Below are positions 1-8,628 of a stretch of DNA of 64,000 nt, piece after piece. Position numbers and translations under genes: made by a program. Origin of the DNA: CBDCGS01 sp965216915 (GTDB lineage: Bacteria; Pseudomonadota; Alphaproteobacteria; UBA828). Each line of letters opens with the position of its first letter. Positions within the stretch are counted from its first letter, which is position 1. The DNA lies in assembly GCA_965216915.1 (NCBI GenBank), contig CBDCGS010000011.1:1302001-1366000 (forward strand), read 5' to 3'. Under the pieces are notes generated by a model. The model saw only the letters and a list, made by a program, of their open reading frames with translations, was not told where the DNA came from and searched no databases.

Positions 1-143
1 GTTCAATTCGCGCCGATGGTTGGCTGCGGACGCCTGAACCGGCTCCGGCTCTCGCTCCGGAGAGTGTCGCGGCGGCGGAGTCGTCGGTCCCGCGCAGACC
101 GAGAGCAGCGCGCCGCCAACCCTCGAGGCCCGGGCGGCGTCCG

Positions 144-2222
144 CTAGCCTGCGGCACGCTCCAAGCGAACCTGCTCCACCTTGTAGGGCACGTCCGCAAT
201 CGCGCCTGCGTCGAGCTCGCGCGCCGCACGGTGTCCTTCGTAGACCGCGTGTTGGATCGTGCTGGCTGCCACGCAATCACCGATCCGGGTGAGTGTCGTG
301 ATGCCGGCCGCCGCGAGTTTCTCCGGCGCGGCGGACAACTCCTTGTAGAGCGCGTCGTTCGGCAAGCGCGACGTCGCCATCACAAGCGATTGATAGGGAA
401 GATGCTGCCTCAGCTCGTCGTGATAGACGTTGTAGATCTCGATGTTGTTGTCCCCGATGTGGGCGATGTTGTGGTCGGTGATCAGCTCGATGCCCATCGA
501 GAGGACCTGACTCATGATCTTCTCCATCTCGAGGGTGTATTCGGTCCAGCGTGACAGCTCCATCAACGGCGTGACGATGGTGACCTCATGGCCTTCGGCG
601 CGGAGCTTCTCCGCGATCACGCCGCCCATGTAGTAGTGATCGTCGTCGAACACGACCACCGGTCCTTCGAGCGACTTGCCATCCATCACGTCGTCGGCCG
701 TGAAGACCTTGTTGCCATCGCTTCCGGAGACCGGATGGGTGTTCGCGTAGGCCGCGCCGTCGCGTCTCCAATGGGCGCCGGTCGCGAGGATCACGGTCTC
801 GGCGCCGTAATCGAGAACGTCTTGCGCCGTCAGCTCGGAGCCCGTGTGGACCTCGACGTTCTTCAATTTCGCGATCTGGCTTTGCCGGTAGTCGCGCACC
901 CGGCCCCAGGCCGCGAGCCCGGGAAGCGCGCTTTCTCGCGTGACGCGGCCGCCGAGCTCGTCTCGCCCCTCGACGAGATGGACCGTGTAGCCCCGAAGGC
1001 CGAGCGCCCGTGCGCACTCCATGCCGGCGGGACCGGCACCGACGATGAGCACGCCATTGTCGGACCCCTTGGGCTCGATCTTCTCCGGATGCCAGCCGCG
1101 CCGCCATTCCTCGCCGGCGGTCGGGTTCTGGCTGCAGCGGAAGAGGCTCGTGGTGTTCTCGGAGGCGACGCAAAGGTTGCAGCCGATGCATTCGCGGATG
1201 TCCTCGTTGCGACCCTCCTCGATCTTCGTCGGAAGGAATGGGTCTGCGATCGAGGGCCGCGCGGCACCGATAAAGTCGGTGATGCCGCGGTTGATCTGGG
1301 ACACCATCGTGTCCGGCGAGGTGAAGCGGCCGACGCTGACGACGGGCTTCTTGGTCTTCTGCTTGACGAAAGCGATGTAGGGTTCCTGGAACCCCTCATC
1401 GGCAAAGCGCGACGTGGCGGAATCATAGGCCCAGTCGCTGATATTGACGTCCCAAAGATCGGGCAGATCGGCAAACATCTCGACGACCGCCTGCCCTTCC
1501 TCTTGCCAGCGGATGCCGTGCTCACCCCGGTTCTCGTCGACCGCGAACCGGAGCGCGACGGCGGCCCGGTCGCCGACCGCTTCCTTGGTGTCTTCCAGAA
1601 GCTCGCCGATCAGGCGCGCGCGGTTCTCGACGCTGCCGCCATATTCGTCGGTGCGGTGGTTCGTGTGAGGTGAGAGAAAATGCTGGGGCAACGCGATGTC
1701 GTGCGCCGCATACACATAGACGAGGTCGTATCCCACATTGACCGCACGGATCGCCGCTTCGACCTGCCAGCGGCGAAACTCCTTGATGTCGGCCTTGTCC
1801 ATCTCGCGGCCCATGATGGGGTCCCAATTGTAGTGGACCATGTTGGGTGAGGGGCCGAGCGGGACCTCTTTCGTTTTTCTATTCGAGAAGCCGAGGCCGT
1901 TGTGAACGAGCTCGACCGCCGCGAGCGCGCCATATTCGTGCATGGTGTCCACCCAGCCACGCAGCTGCTCGGCATAGTCGTCGTTCCACAAGCGGCGCTC
2001 GCCGTAGGGTGCGGCGCAGGATGTCGGGTGAATGCTGCATTGCTCCGTGCAGATCACGGCCCAGCCACCCTCGGCCTTCATGCGCCGATGGGCGATGTCT
2101 CCATGGTGCTCGGTGTAGCCCATCGCATTGCAGTGCGGCACCTGGTAGAAGCGATTCTTCGCGATCTTCGGACCGATTTTCATCGGCGTGAACAGCACGT
2201 CGTAGCGAGGGTCTCGAGCCAT
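144..2222 (-). CDS. dmd: Dimethylamine dehydrogenase-like iron-sulfur flavoprotein (TMADH family)
   Basis: The 692-residue protein has the layout of trimethylamine/dimethylamine dehydrogenase: an N-terminal FMN TIM barrel (about 1-340), a 4Fe-4S site and C-terminal nucleotide-binding folds starting at VLIVGAGPAGME. Cys31 matches the cysteine that covalently binds FMN. Cys345, Cys348, Cys351 and Cys363 form the cluster motif. The catalytic Tyr/His/Asp triad of TMADH is kept (Tyr171, His174, Asp267), as is Trp264 of the amine pocket. At the site of TMADH Tyr60 there is Gln61, the change associated with dimethylamine dehydrogenase, while TMADH Trp355 is Glu355. The expected reaction is oxidation of dimethylamine to methylamine and formaldehyde, with electrons going to ETF; no ETF gene is in the window. 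The start has GGGAG eight bases upstream. It is the last gene of a three-gene minus-strand set. Residue correspondences are from memory of the TMADH sequence. Confidence 0.8.
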   Translation of the reverse strand: MARDPRYDVLFTPMKIGPKIAKNRFYQVPHCNAMGYTEHHGDIAHRRMKAEGGWAVICTEQCSIHPTSCAAPYGERRLWNDDYAEQLRGWVDTMHEYGALAAVELVHNGLGFSNRKTKEVPLGPSPNMVHYNWDPIMGREMDKADIKEFRRWQVEAAIRAVNVGYDLVYVYAAHDIALPQHFLSPHTNHRTDEYGGSVENRARLIGELLEDTKEAVGDRAAVALRFAVDENRGEHGIRWQEEGQAVVEMFADLPDLWDVNISDWAYDSATSRFADEGFQEPYIAFVKQKTKKPVVSVGRFTSPDTMVSQINRGITDFIGAARPSIADPFLPTKIEEGRNEDIRECIGCNLCVASENTTSLFRCSQNPTAGEEWRRGWHPEKIEPKGSDNGVLIVGAGPAGMECARALGLRGYTVHLVEGRDELGGRVTRESALPGLAAWGRVRDYRQSQIAKLKNVEVHTGSELTAQDVLDYGAETVILATGAHWRRDGAAYANTHPVSGSDGNKVFTADDVMDGKSLEGPVVVFDDDHYYMGGVIAEKLRAEGHEVTIVTPLMELSRWTEYTLEMEKIMSQVLSMGIELITDHNIAHIGDNNIEIYNVYHDELRQHLPYQSLVMATSRLPNDALYKELSAAPEKLAAAGITTLTRIGDCVAASTIQHAVYEGHRAARELDAGAIADVPYKVEQVRLERAAG

Positions 2223-2383
2223 GGATTGTCTCCCTAGTCACGGCTCCGCCGGCGCGTCGGCCGACGGTCACGCAAAAGCTGGCCAGCACATGTTGCGGCG
2301 AGAGAGCGTCGCGCCCGTGGCCGACGGGTCTTTCCGCGCCCTCTGGTCGGGCGCGACACTCAGCGTCGCGAAATGAGCACGGC

Positions 2384-2767
2384 CTAAGCGGCCGCGGCCT
2401 GCTCCGCGTCCGGGTCGTGGATGAAAAACACCTTGCGGACGGTCTCCTCGATCTCCCAGGTCACCTGCTCGCCTTTGGTGGTGTAGAAGGTGTCGCCGCC
2501 AGCATAGGTGTGGACCGTGCCATCTTGCTCGGTGACGCGCAGCTTGCCCTCGATCAAGGTGCAAATCTCGTCGCCGGGATAGGTGTACTCGAACTTGCCG
2601 GGCGTGCACTGCCAGACACCGGCCATCGTCCGCGTGCCGAAGCCGCCGAGGTCGAAACGGCCCTGATGCTGCGGGTCGCCTTCGAGCACGTTGGCGAAGG
2701 GCAGCTCGTTCAGGGAAGGCCAGGGCTCGAGCCCGCCTTTGTCCTTCAACTGCGTGTAATCAAGCAT
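2384..2767 (-). CDS. Small cupin-domain protein (DUF861-like)
   Basis: This 127-residue protein is a single cupin barrel. The stretch around residues 55-100 (EFEYTYPGDE-like segment, then GKLRVTEQDG and YAGGDTFYTTKG) is the usual two-motif beta-barrel, but few metal-binding histidines are visible, so it may be a binding or sensor protein and not an enzyme. I chose the ATG at 2767 because AAGGAGAG lies six bases upstream; a longer reading frame upstream has no such site. It lies between two trimethylamine-dehydrogenase-type genes on the same strand and is probably co-transcribed with them. Its role in amine oxidation is unknown. Confidence 0.85.
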   Translation of the reverse strand: MLDYTQLKDKGGLEPWPSLNELPFANVLEGDPQHQGRFDLGGFGTRTMAGVWQCTPGKFEYTYPGDEICTLIEGKLRVTEQDGTVHTYAGGDTFYTTKGEQVTWEIEETVRKVFFIHDPDAEQAAAA

Positions 2768-2915
2768 CCGTTCTCTCCTTCTCCGATTTGGCATCTTTGG
2801 GGAACAATCGCGGGAAATCCCGCTTCTCCACCAGGGCAGGCGGTTGCGTGAGAGCCGCTTGGCCGCTGGCAAATCTCAGGGTGTCGTGGATGGTGCACGG
2901 CCGGTTCTCCGAGGG

Positions 2916-5093
2916 TCAACCGGCGCGCTTGGGAAAAGTTTCGTGGCCCCAGACTTGGCGCTCGCGGATCCAGGGTTTCGGGTTTTGCGGATCGTCGGAT
3001 TCGAACTCGCGCGCCAGCCGATGCCCATCGAAAATGCAATTCGCGATCAAGCGCGGTGCATCACAGTCTCCGACCCTGTAGACGGCGTCGATCTCCTGGT
3101 GCCCCCATTCGTCTTTCCGGTCCTTGAGAGCGCGGAACAGCCGATCGTTGCTGCGCCGCTCCGTGCAGAGAATTAGCGTGTCGCAGTCAAGCTCGGTCAC
3201 TTCGGTGCCGGCGCGGCGCGCATATTCGCCCTTCTTCGGTGTCAAGGTGCGCACATAGCCGTCGCGGTACACGTAGAAGATCGTAAGCTTTGACTGATTC
3301 CCGGTCTCGAAGCGCTCGGCGAGGTGCAACGGGAACTGCGCGATCTTCTTCTCGTGCATCATGCGGCGGATGTCGTGAATCTCCTCGGTGTAGATGCAAT
3401 GGAGCGCCACGGTGTCCCAATTGGTGACGATCGTCACCTGCTTGCCCTGATCGGCCATCAATTCGGCCATGCTCACGCCGGTGAAGTAGCCCTCATAATC
3501 GAGGACGACGACCCGATCGCCGACCTCCTTGCCGGCCATCACCTGCTCCGGCGTGCAGACTTGCGGGAGCGCGGCATCGGCGCCGGGCAGCGGCGCTTGG
3601 GTCACACTGCCGAAGCCGTCTTCGACCCATTTGGCGCCGGTCGCGGTCACCACCTTGTCGGCGCCGTAGGAGAGAACCTCGTCGGCCGTCATCTCCCCGA
3701 TCCCGAGATGGACTTCGACATTCTTGAGCTTTTCGAGTTGGCTCTGGCGGTAGGTGACGACGCGCCCCCATTCGGCGAGATGGGGATAGCGCATCACGTC
3801 CCGGACCCGCCCGCCGATCTCTCCTTCGGCCTCGCGGAGATGCACGTCATAGCCGCGCTCTCCTAGGACGCGTGCGCACTCCATGCCGGCCGGCCCGGCA
3901 CCCACCACGAGAACGGAGCACGGATCCGCGGCTCTCTCGAATTTCTCGGGGTGCCAGCCGCGCCGATACTCCTCCATCGATGTCGCGTTCTGGGTGCAGA
4001 TGAGCGGCGTGGTCTGCCACCACTTCGAGAGGCAGATATTGCAGCCGATGCATTCGCGAATGTCGTCCGTGCGGCCCTCGTCGATCTTCGTCGGCAGGAA
4101 CGGGTCGGCGATCGAGGGCCGTGCGGCACCGATGATATCGGCCTGCCCGGATTTGATGATCTGGACCATCTCGTCCGGGCTGGTGACCCGCCCGGCACTC
4201 ACGACGGGCACTTTGCAGATCTTCTTGGCTTCGCGGATCCATGGCGCCATGTAGTTCGAGCTCGTGGAGCGTGACGGCGCGATCTCGAGGCCGAGCTCCG
4301 AATAGCGGCCCACCTTCAAGTCCCAGACGTCGCAGAGACCCTCCTTGGCGTTGAGCTCGATGTACTTGATCCCTTCGTCCCACACTTCGAGGCCGTCGGG
4401 CCCGTCCATCGTGTCGACGGAGTAGCGGTTGCCGATGGCGCAATCGTCACCGACCGCGCGCTTCATGGCCTCGGTGACCTCCAGGCCGAAGCGCGCGCGG
4501 TTCTCGAACGAGCCGCCATACCGGTCCGTCCGCCGGTTGTAGTAGGGCTGCAGGAATTGGTTGAGGATCATCGAGTCCGACAAGAGGTTCTCGATGATGT
4601 CGAAGCCCGCGTCGCGGGCGCGCTTCGCCGCCTCGACGTGCATCTCGATGACCGCGTGAATGTCGTCCTCGTCCATCTCGCGCACGCTCGCCAGCGGCAC
4701 CGCCTCCGATGCCGCTTGGCTCGGCGCGCGACTGACCGCGCGGGATTCGCCGGCCTGGGAGTGCAGTCCTGCGTAATAGAGCTCGACCCCTGCCAAGGCG
4801 CCATGCGCGTGGATGGCGTCGGTGACATGGCGCAGGCTGATCACGTCGCCATCGTCCCAGAGGCGGGCCGACCAGTGCGGCGAATCGTCCGATTCGGGGT
4901 GAATCGCCGTATATTCGATAAAGACGGTGCCCCAGCCGCCCTCGGCCTTCATGCCGCGAAAGGCCGCCTGAGTGCCCGGTCGATCCGTGCCGGCGCTGTT
5001 GCAGTGCGGTGTCTGCCAGAAGCGGTTTTTTGTTGTTTTCGGACCGATCGAAATCGGCTCAAACAAGATGTCGTGGTCCGGATTCCGCGGCAT
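2916..5093 (-). CDS. Divergent trimethylamine-dehydrogenase-family flavoprotein
   Basis: The 725-residue protein has the full TMADH architecture and is a paralogue of the gene at 144-2222. Cys31 for covalent FMN is present, the 4Fe-4S motif CIGCNIC plus a later Cys is intact, and a Rossmann motif (VLVVGAGPAGME) begins the C-terminal part. The pocket differs from both TMADH and its neighbour. Tyr61 equals TMADH Tyr60 and the Trp355 position is Trp, but Trp264 is Leu, and the Tyr169/His172/Asp267 triad reads Leu, Asp and Glu. Trimethylamine is therefore unlikely to be the substrate. Another N-methyl compound such as a betaine or methylated amino acid is possible, by analogy with N-methylproline demethylases of the same family. 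It is the first gene of the minus-strand set and is divergent from the importer at 5296. Confidence 0.8.
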   Translation of the reverse strand: MPRNPDHDILFEPISIGPKTTKNRFWQTPHCNSAGTDRPGTQAAFRGMKAEGGWGTVFIEYTAIHPESDDSPHWSARLWDDGDVISLRHVTDAIHAHGALAGVELYYAGLHSQAGESRAVSRAPSQAASEAVPLASVREMDEDDIHAVIEMHVEAAKRARDAGFDIIENLLSDSMILNQFLQPYYNRRTDRYGGSFENRARFGLEVTEAMKRAVGDDCAIGNRYSVDTMDGPDGLEVWDEGIKYIELNAKEGLCDVWDLKVGRYSELGLEIAPSRSTSSNYMAPWIREAKKICKVPVVSAGRVTSPDEMVQIIKSGQADIIGAARPSIADPFLPTKIDEGRTDDIRECIGCNICLSKWWQTTPLICTQNATSMEEYRRGWHPEKFERAADPCSVLVVGAGPAGMECARVLGERGYDVHLREAEGEIGGRVRDVMRYPHLAEWGRVVTYRQSQLEKLKNVEVHLGIGEMTADEVLSYGADKVVTATGAKWVEDGFGSVTQAPLPGADAALPQVCTPEQVMAGKEVGDRVVVLDYEGYFTGVSMAELMADQGKQVTIVTNWDTVALHCIYTEEIHDIRRMMHEKKIAQFPLHLAERFETGNQSKLTIFYVYRDGYVRTLTPKKGEYARRAGTEVTELDCDTLILCTERRSNDRLFRALKDRKDEWGHQEIDAVYRVGDCDAPRLIANCIFDGHRLAREFESDDPQNPKPWIRERQVWGHETFPKRAG

Positions 5094-5156
5094 TACCTAA
5101 TCCCCCTTGATCGACGATACCCTGCCTAGCGCCTCGTTTTTTCGCGTCCCAGCCTT

Positions 5157-5187
5157 TGCACTATGCACGCTGGCCGCGAGTGTGCAC
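5157..5187. promoter_or_regulatory. Weak dyad in the divergent promoter region
   Basis: The 202 bases between the divergent TMADH-type gene and the importer gene hold TGCAC and GTGCA half-sites repeated on both sides of a GC-rich centre (roughly 5164-5186), with another TTTGCAC just to the left. This could be a binding site for a regulator shared by both operons. The match is short and no regulator gene lies next to it. Confidence 0.25.
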
Positions 5188-5295
5188 AATCAGATTATGG
5201 GCATTTTTGGTCTTGCTCAACGACCGGATCGACGCATCGTGGTCGATCGTAAACGGCAACCGCAGAAAACCTGGATCGGGAGAAAGGGAGGTCAA

Positions 5296-6606
5296 ATGAG
5301 ATCGGCAAGAAACGCAGCGTTGCGCTCGCTGGTGACCGTCGCCGCGGTCGGGGCCCTCGCTTTGGGCGTGCTGTCCGACGTCAAAGCCGAGGAGAAGATT
5401 GGCGATCCCGTGGGGATCGGTTTCAACGCACCCTTGTCGGGCCCGGTCGCTGGATGGGGCTTGCCGGGGTTGACCGGCCTCAAGATCTGGGCCGCCTGGA
5501 TCAACGCGGACGGGGGCCTTTTGGTCGGCGACACACGCCATCCGGTGGAGGTCCACGAGTTCGACAACGAGTACGTTCCGAGCAAAGCGCTCCAGGGCGC
5601 GAAGCAGCTCGTCTTCGAGAACGAGGTCAAGCTCGTGCTCGGTGTCGGCGGTACGACCGGCGATTCGCAGATCCCGTTCCTGATGGACAATGGCGTGTTC
5701 TATGCGCCGCTCGCATCGACCGATATCAACCCCAACCGCCAATATGTGATTGCCGGTGAGGATGCGTTCCCGCGCGGTGAGATGATGCGGCCGCTCTACA
5801 TCAAGCAAATCTACCCAGACCTGAAGACCTACGCGGTGATCTCGCAAGAGGATGCGACCGCTTTCGTCGGGCAGAGCTGGGAGGTCGGTGCGGCCAAGGC
5901 GGCGGGCTGGGAGATCGTCTATGACGAACATTTTTCGCCGGAGACCACGGATTTTGCACCGGTCGTGACGGCCATGCTCGCCACCAATCCGGATGCGGTG
6001 GCGCTCAACATCACCTGGCCCGATTTTATCCCGCTGATCATGGAGCAGCTCTATCAGCAGGGCTTCGAGGGCCCGGTCAATGCCAACTACATCGAATGGG
6101 AAGCTGTGCTTCAGAAAGTGCCCGCGGACTGGGCGGCCAAGGTCGGCGGCTTCGACAGCTACCCGACCATGGATGACCCGTGGTGGGGCGTTCCTTCGAT
6201 GCAGAGCAAGTTCGTGGATGATTGGCAGGCCCGCTTCGGCGATGGCGCGCCGGAGGATGTGAATGCTCCGATGACCGGCATCGATTGGCTCTACATGCCG
6301 ATCGTGCAGGTTTGGGCCCACGGGGCGCAGAAGGCCGGCAGCCTGGATCCCGACAAGGTGCTGGAGGCGATCCGCAGCGAGAAGGCCATCATGACGATCG
6401 AGGGACCCGCCATCATTTCGGGCGAGGATATGTGGGGCATCAAGAACATGATGTCGCATCCGATCCCCACGAATGTTTTCGACATCGACTGTCAGTGCAA
6501 ACGGATCGTATCGATGATGCGCTTTGAGCCGTGGTTCGAAGCGAACAAGGGAACGATCATCGACGAGGTCCGGGCGCGCGGTCAGATGTGGGATCAGCGC
6601 CAGTAG
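5296..6606 (+). CDS. ABC importer substrate-binding protein, Liv type
   Basis: The 436-residue protein has a basic N-terminus, a hydrophobic segment (about 10-27) and a signal-peptidase-like site near VKAEE, followed by a type I periplasmic binding fold of the branched-chain amino acid (Peripla_BP_6) kind, starting IGFNAPLSGPVAGWG. I placed the start at 5296, behind GGGAGG, since a longer frame upstream would bury the signal peptide. It is followed by two permease and two ATPase genes on the same strand, so it delivers the solute to that importer. The substrate cannot be read from the sequence. The context of amine and amide degradation makes a methylated amine, amide or betaine more likely than leucine, but that is inference. 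Confidence 0.9.
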   Translation: MRSARNAALRSLVTVAAVGALALGVLSDVKAEEKIGDPVGIGFNAPLSGPVAGWGLPGLTGLKIWAAWINADGGLLVGDTRHPVEVHEFDNEYVPSKALQGAKQLVFENEVKLVLGVGGTTGDSQIPFLMDNGVFYAPLASTDINPNRQYVIAGEDAFPRGEMMRPLYIKQIYPDLKTYAVISQEDATAFVGQSWEVGAAKAAGWEIVYDEHFSPETTDFAPVVTAMLATNPDAVALNITWPDFIPLIMEQLYQQGFEGPVNANYIEWEAVLQKVPADWAAKVGGFDSYPTMDDPWWGVPSMQSKFVDDWQARFGDGAPEDVNAPMTGIDWLYMPIVQVWAHGAQKAGSLDPDKVLEAIRSEKAIMTIEGPAIISGEDMWGIKNMMSHPIPTNVFDIDCQCKRIVSMMRFEPWFEANKGTIIDEVRARGQMWDQRQ

Positions 6607-6616
6607 ATCGTTTTCG

Positions 6617-6639
6617 GGGCGGGCGCGTCGCGCCCGCCC
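6617..6639 (+). terminator. Strong hairpin after the binding-protein gene
   Basis: A perfect 10-bp GC stem (GGGCGGGCGC with its complement) closes a GTC loop directly after the binding-protein stop codon. Only a short pyrimidine run follows, so it probably acts as a partial terminator or 3-prime mRNA stabiliser. This would give more binding protein than permease, a common arrangement in ABC importers. Confidence 0.6.
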
Positions 6640-6716
6640 TCCTTCACTCGATGTTCCATCGCATTCGGCTCGCGATCTGGGCGTTACAGGTCCGGACCAC
6701 CTAGAGTTTGGTATCC

Positions 6717-7586
6717 ATGGATACGGCGACCCTGATTCAGACGCTCGTCAATTCGGTGGTGGCGTCGTCGATTTATGCGCTGGTGGCCGTTGGTTTGGCT
6801 CTCGCTTTCGGCGTGATGAAAATGGCGAACTTCGCCCATGGCGAGTTCCTCATGGTCGGCGCCTATTGCGTCTATGTGCTCTATGCGCTGCTCGGCTTGC
6901 CTTTCCCGCTTGCCGTCGTGCTGGCGATCCCGATCGTCGCGTTCCTCGGGTTGCTCACGGAACGCTTCATCTTCCGGCCGACGCGGCAGAACATCCTCGC
7001 CGGGTTCATGGCGACCGCCGGCCTCACGTTCATCCTGCAGGTGACGGCCGGGCGGGTCTGGGGCGTGGGCATCGCCAAGAGCATCCCGACCCCCTATATG
7101 GGCGCCGCCGACATCGGTGACGCCACGCTCGGTTGGCAGCGCCTGATCGTCATCCCATGCGCCTTCGCGATGCTGCTGGCGCTGCGTTACTTCCTCTATC
7201 GCGTAAAGCTCGGCAAGGCCTTGCGCGCCTGCGCGCAGGACCCCGAGACCGCTTCCCTGCAGGGCATCAAGACCAATCGCATGACGGCGCTCGCGATGGC
7301 GCTCGCCGGTGCGTCAGCCGGTCTTGCCGGCGCGTTGATGGCGCCGATCCACGCCGTGACACCCTATATGGGGCACGGCGTCGTGCTCATCGCCTTCGTC
7401 GTGGTGATCGTCGGCGGCATGGCGAGCATCGAAGGCGCCATTCTCGCGGCCGTGATCCTCGGCTTCATCCACACCTTCGTGACGACACTGACGGACAACC
7501 TGATCGCGACCATGGTCGGCGTCGGCTTCATGGCGATCACCTTGATCCTCCGGCCACAGGGGCTCCTCGGTCGTGAGCGCACTTAG
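6717..7586 (+). CDS. Branched-chain-type ABC importer permease (LivH family)
   Basis: The 289-residue integral membrane protein has about eight hydrophobic segments and the LivH hallmark near the N-terminus (ALAFGVMKMANFAHGEFLM). A conserved cytoplasmic loop near residues 175-190 (RACAQDPETASLQGI) contacts the ATPase. I prefer the ATG at 6717; a TTG three codons upstream is possible and neither has a strong ribosome site. It overlaps the next permease gene by 14 bases and forms the heterodimeric channel with it. Confidence 0.88.
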   Translation: MDTATLIQTLVNSVVASSIYALVAVGLALAFGVMKMANFAHGEFLMVGAYCVYVLYALLGLPFPLAVVLAIPIVAFLGLLTERFIFRPTRQNILAGFMATAGLTFILQVTAGRVWGVGIAKSIPTPYMGAADIGDATLGWQRLIVIPCAFAMLLALRYFLYRVKLGKALRACAQDPETASLQGIKTNRMTALAMALAGASAGLAGALMAPIHAVTPYMGHGVVLIAFVVVIVGGMASIEGAILAAVILGFIHTFVTTLTDNLIATMVGVGFMAITLILRPQGLLGRERT

Positions 7587-8619
7587 GGACGCGCCCGGCG
7601 CCTTGTCGGGGTCGCGGATCACGGTCCGCCGCATTGCTCCGACGCTCCTTCTCGTCGCGGTGCTCGCCGCACTTTGCGTCCTGGCGTTCGAGCTGAAGCC
7701 CTATCACCGCGAGATCGCGATCGTCTTCTTCATCAACGTCATCATGGTGACGAGCTACAGGTTGATCACCACGACCGGTGACTGGAGCTTCGCCCATGTC
7801 GTGCTGATGGGCGCGGGCGCCTATGGCGCGGCGCTGATTGCAAAGCACGCGGGTCTGCCCTTCGGCGTCGTCGTTCCGATGGCCGGGATCACGGCGGCGA
7901 TCGTGGGCGCGGCGTTCATCATGCCTCTGCTGCGAACCGCGGGCTTCGGCTTCTTCATCGCCTCCTTCGCCATTGGCGAGCTCGTTCGCCTCATATGGGT
8001 GAAGGTGCATTTCCCCTTTGGCGGCACCCGCGGGATCATCAACATCCCGTCACCGGAGATCGTCGGGCTGCGCCTCTCGCCGCCGGTCCCTTACTATTTC
8101 ACGTGCTTCATCGTGATGCTGGTCGCCGTGTTCATCATGTGGCGCCTTGACAAATCGCGGATCGGCAATGCGTGGAAATCGATCCACAGCGATGAGCTCC
8201 TCGCTGAATGCGTCGGCATCAACGTCGCGCGCTACCGCAGCCTCGCCTTCGTGACGGGTTCGTTCTTCGCCGGAATCGCGGGCGCGTTGCTCGCCTACCG
8301 GATGGGCGCCATCGACCCGCGCAACTTCGATCTCACGACGATGGTCTACCTCATCATCTGGGTGGTCGTCGGCGGAACCACGACGTTCTGGGGCCCAATC
8401 GTCGGGCTCATCGTTGTCACGATCGCGTTTGAGTGGACCAGACCGCTTCTGGAGTGGCGCCCTCTCATGTTTGGCGCGATTCTCATCTTCTTCTTGATTT
8501 TCTTGCCCGGCGGATTGGAGAGCTTGCCGTCGAAGCTCGGCAACGCGTTTCGCACGCCACCGAGCGAGCAATTCGCGCGCTTTCGCACCTGGCTCACAAC
8601 CTTCGCGGCCAAAACCTAG
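7573..8619 (+). CDS. Branched-chain-type ABC importer permease (LivM family)
   Basis: The 348-residue membrane protein starts with GTG inside the end of the preceding permease gene, indicating translational coupling. Hydrophobic segments run throughout, and the LivM signature loop around residues 195-220 (RIGNAWKSIHSDELLAECVGI) is clear. The protein pairs with the LivH-type subunit. The C-terminal tail after LPGGLESLPSKLG is hydrophilic. The substrate follows the binding protein at 5296 and is unknown. Confidence 0.88.
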   Translation: MSALRDAPGALSGSRITVRRIAPTLLLVAVLAALCVLAFELKPYHREIAIVFFINVIMVTSYRLITTTGDWSFAHVVLMGAGAYGAALIAKHAGLPFGVVVPMAGITAAIVGAAFIMPLLRTAGFGFFIASFAIGELVRLIWVKVHFPFGGTRGIINIPSPEIVGLRLSPPVPYYFTCFIVMLVAVFIMWRLDKSRIGNAWKSIHSDELLAECVGINVARYRSLAFVTGSFFAGIAGALLAYRMGAIDPRNFDLTTMVYLIIWVVVGGTTTFWGPIVGLIVVTIAFEWTRPLLEWRPLMFGAILIFFLIFLPGGLESLPSKLGNAFRTPPSEQFARFRTWLTTFAAKT

Positions 8620-8628
8620 GGGTCGGCG

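Noticed and set aside
1..143. Gene fragment at the left edge
   Set aside because: The 143 bases before the first stop codon are GC-rich and show no recognisable protein or RNA feature in any frame.
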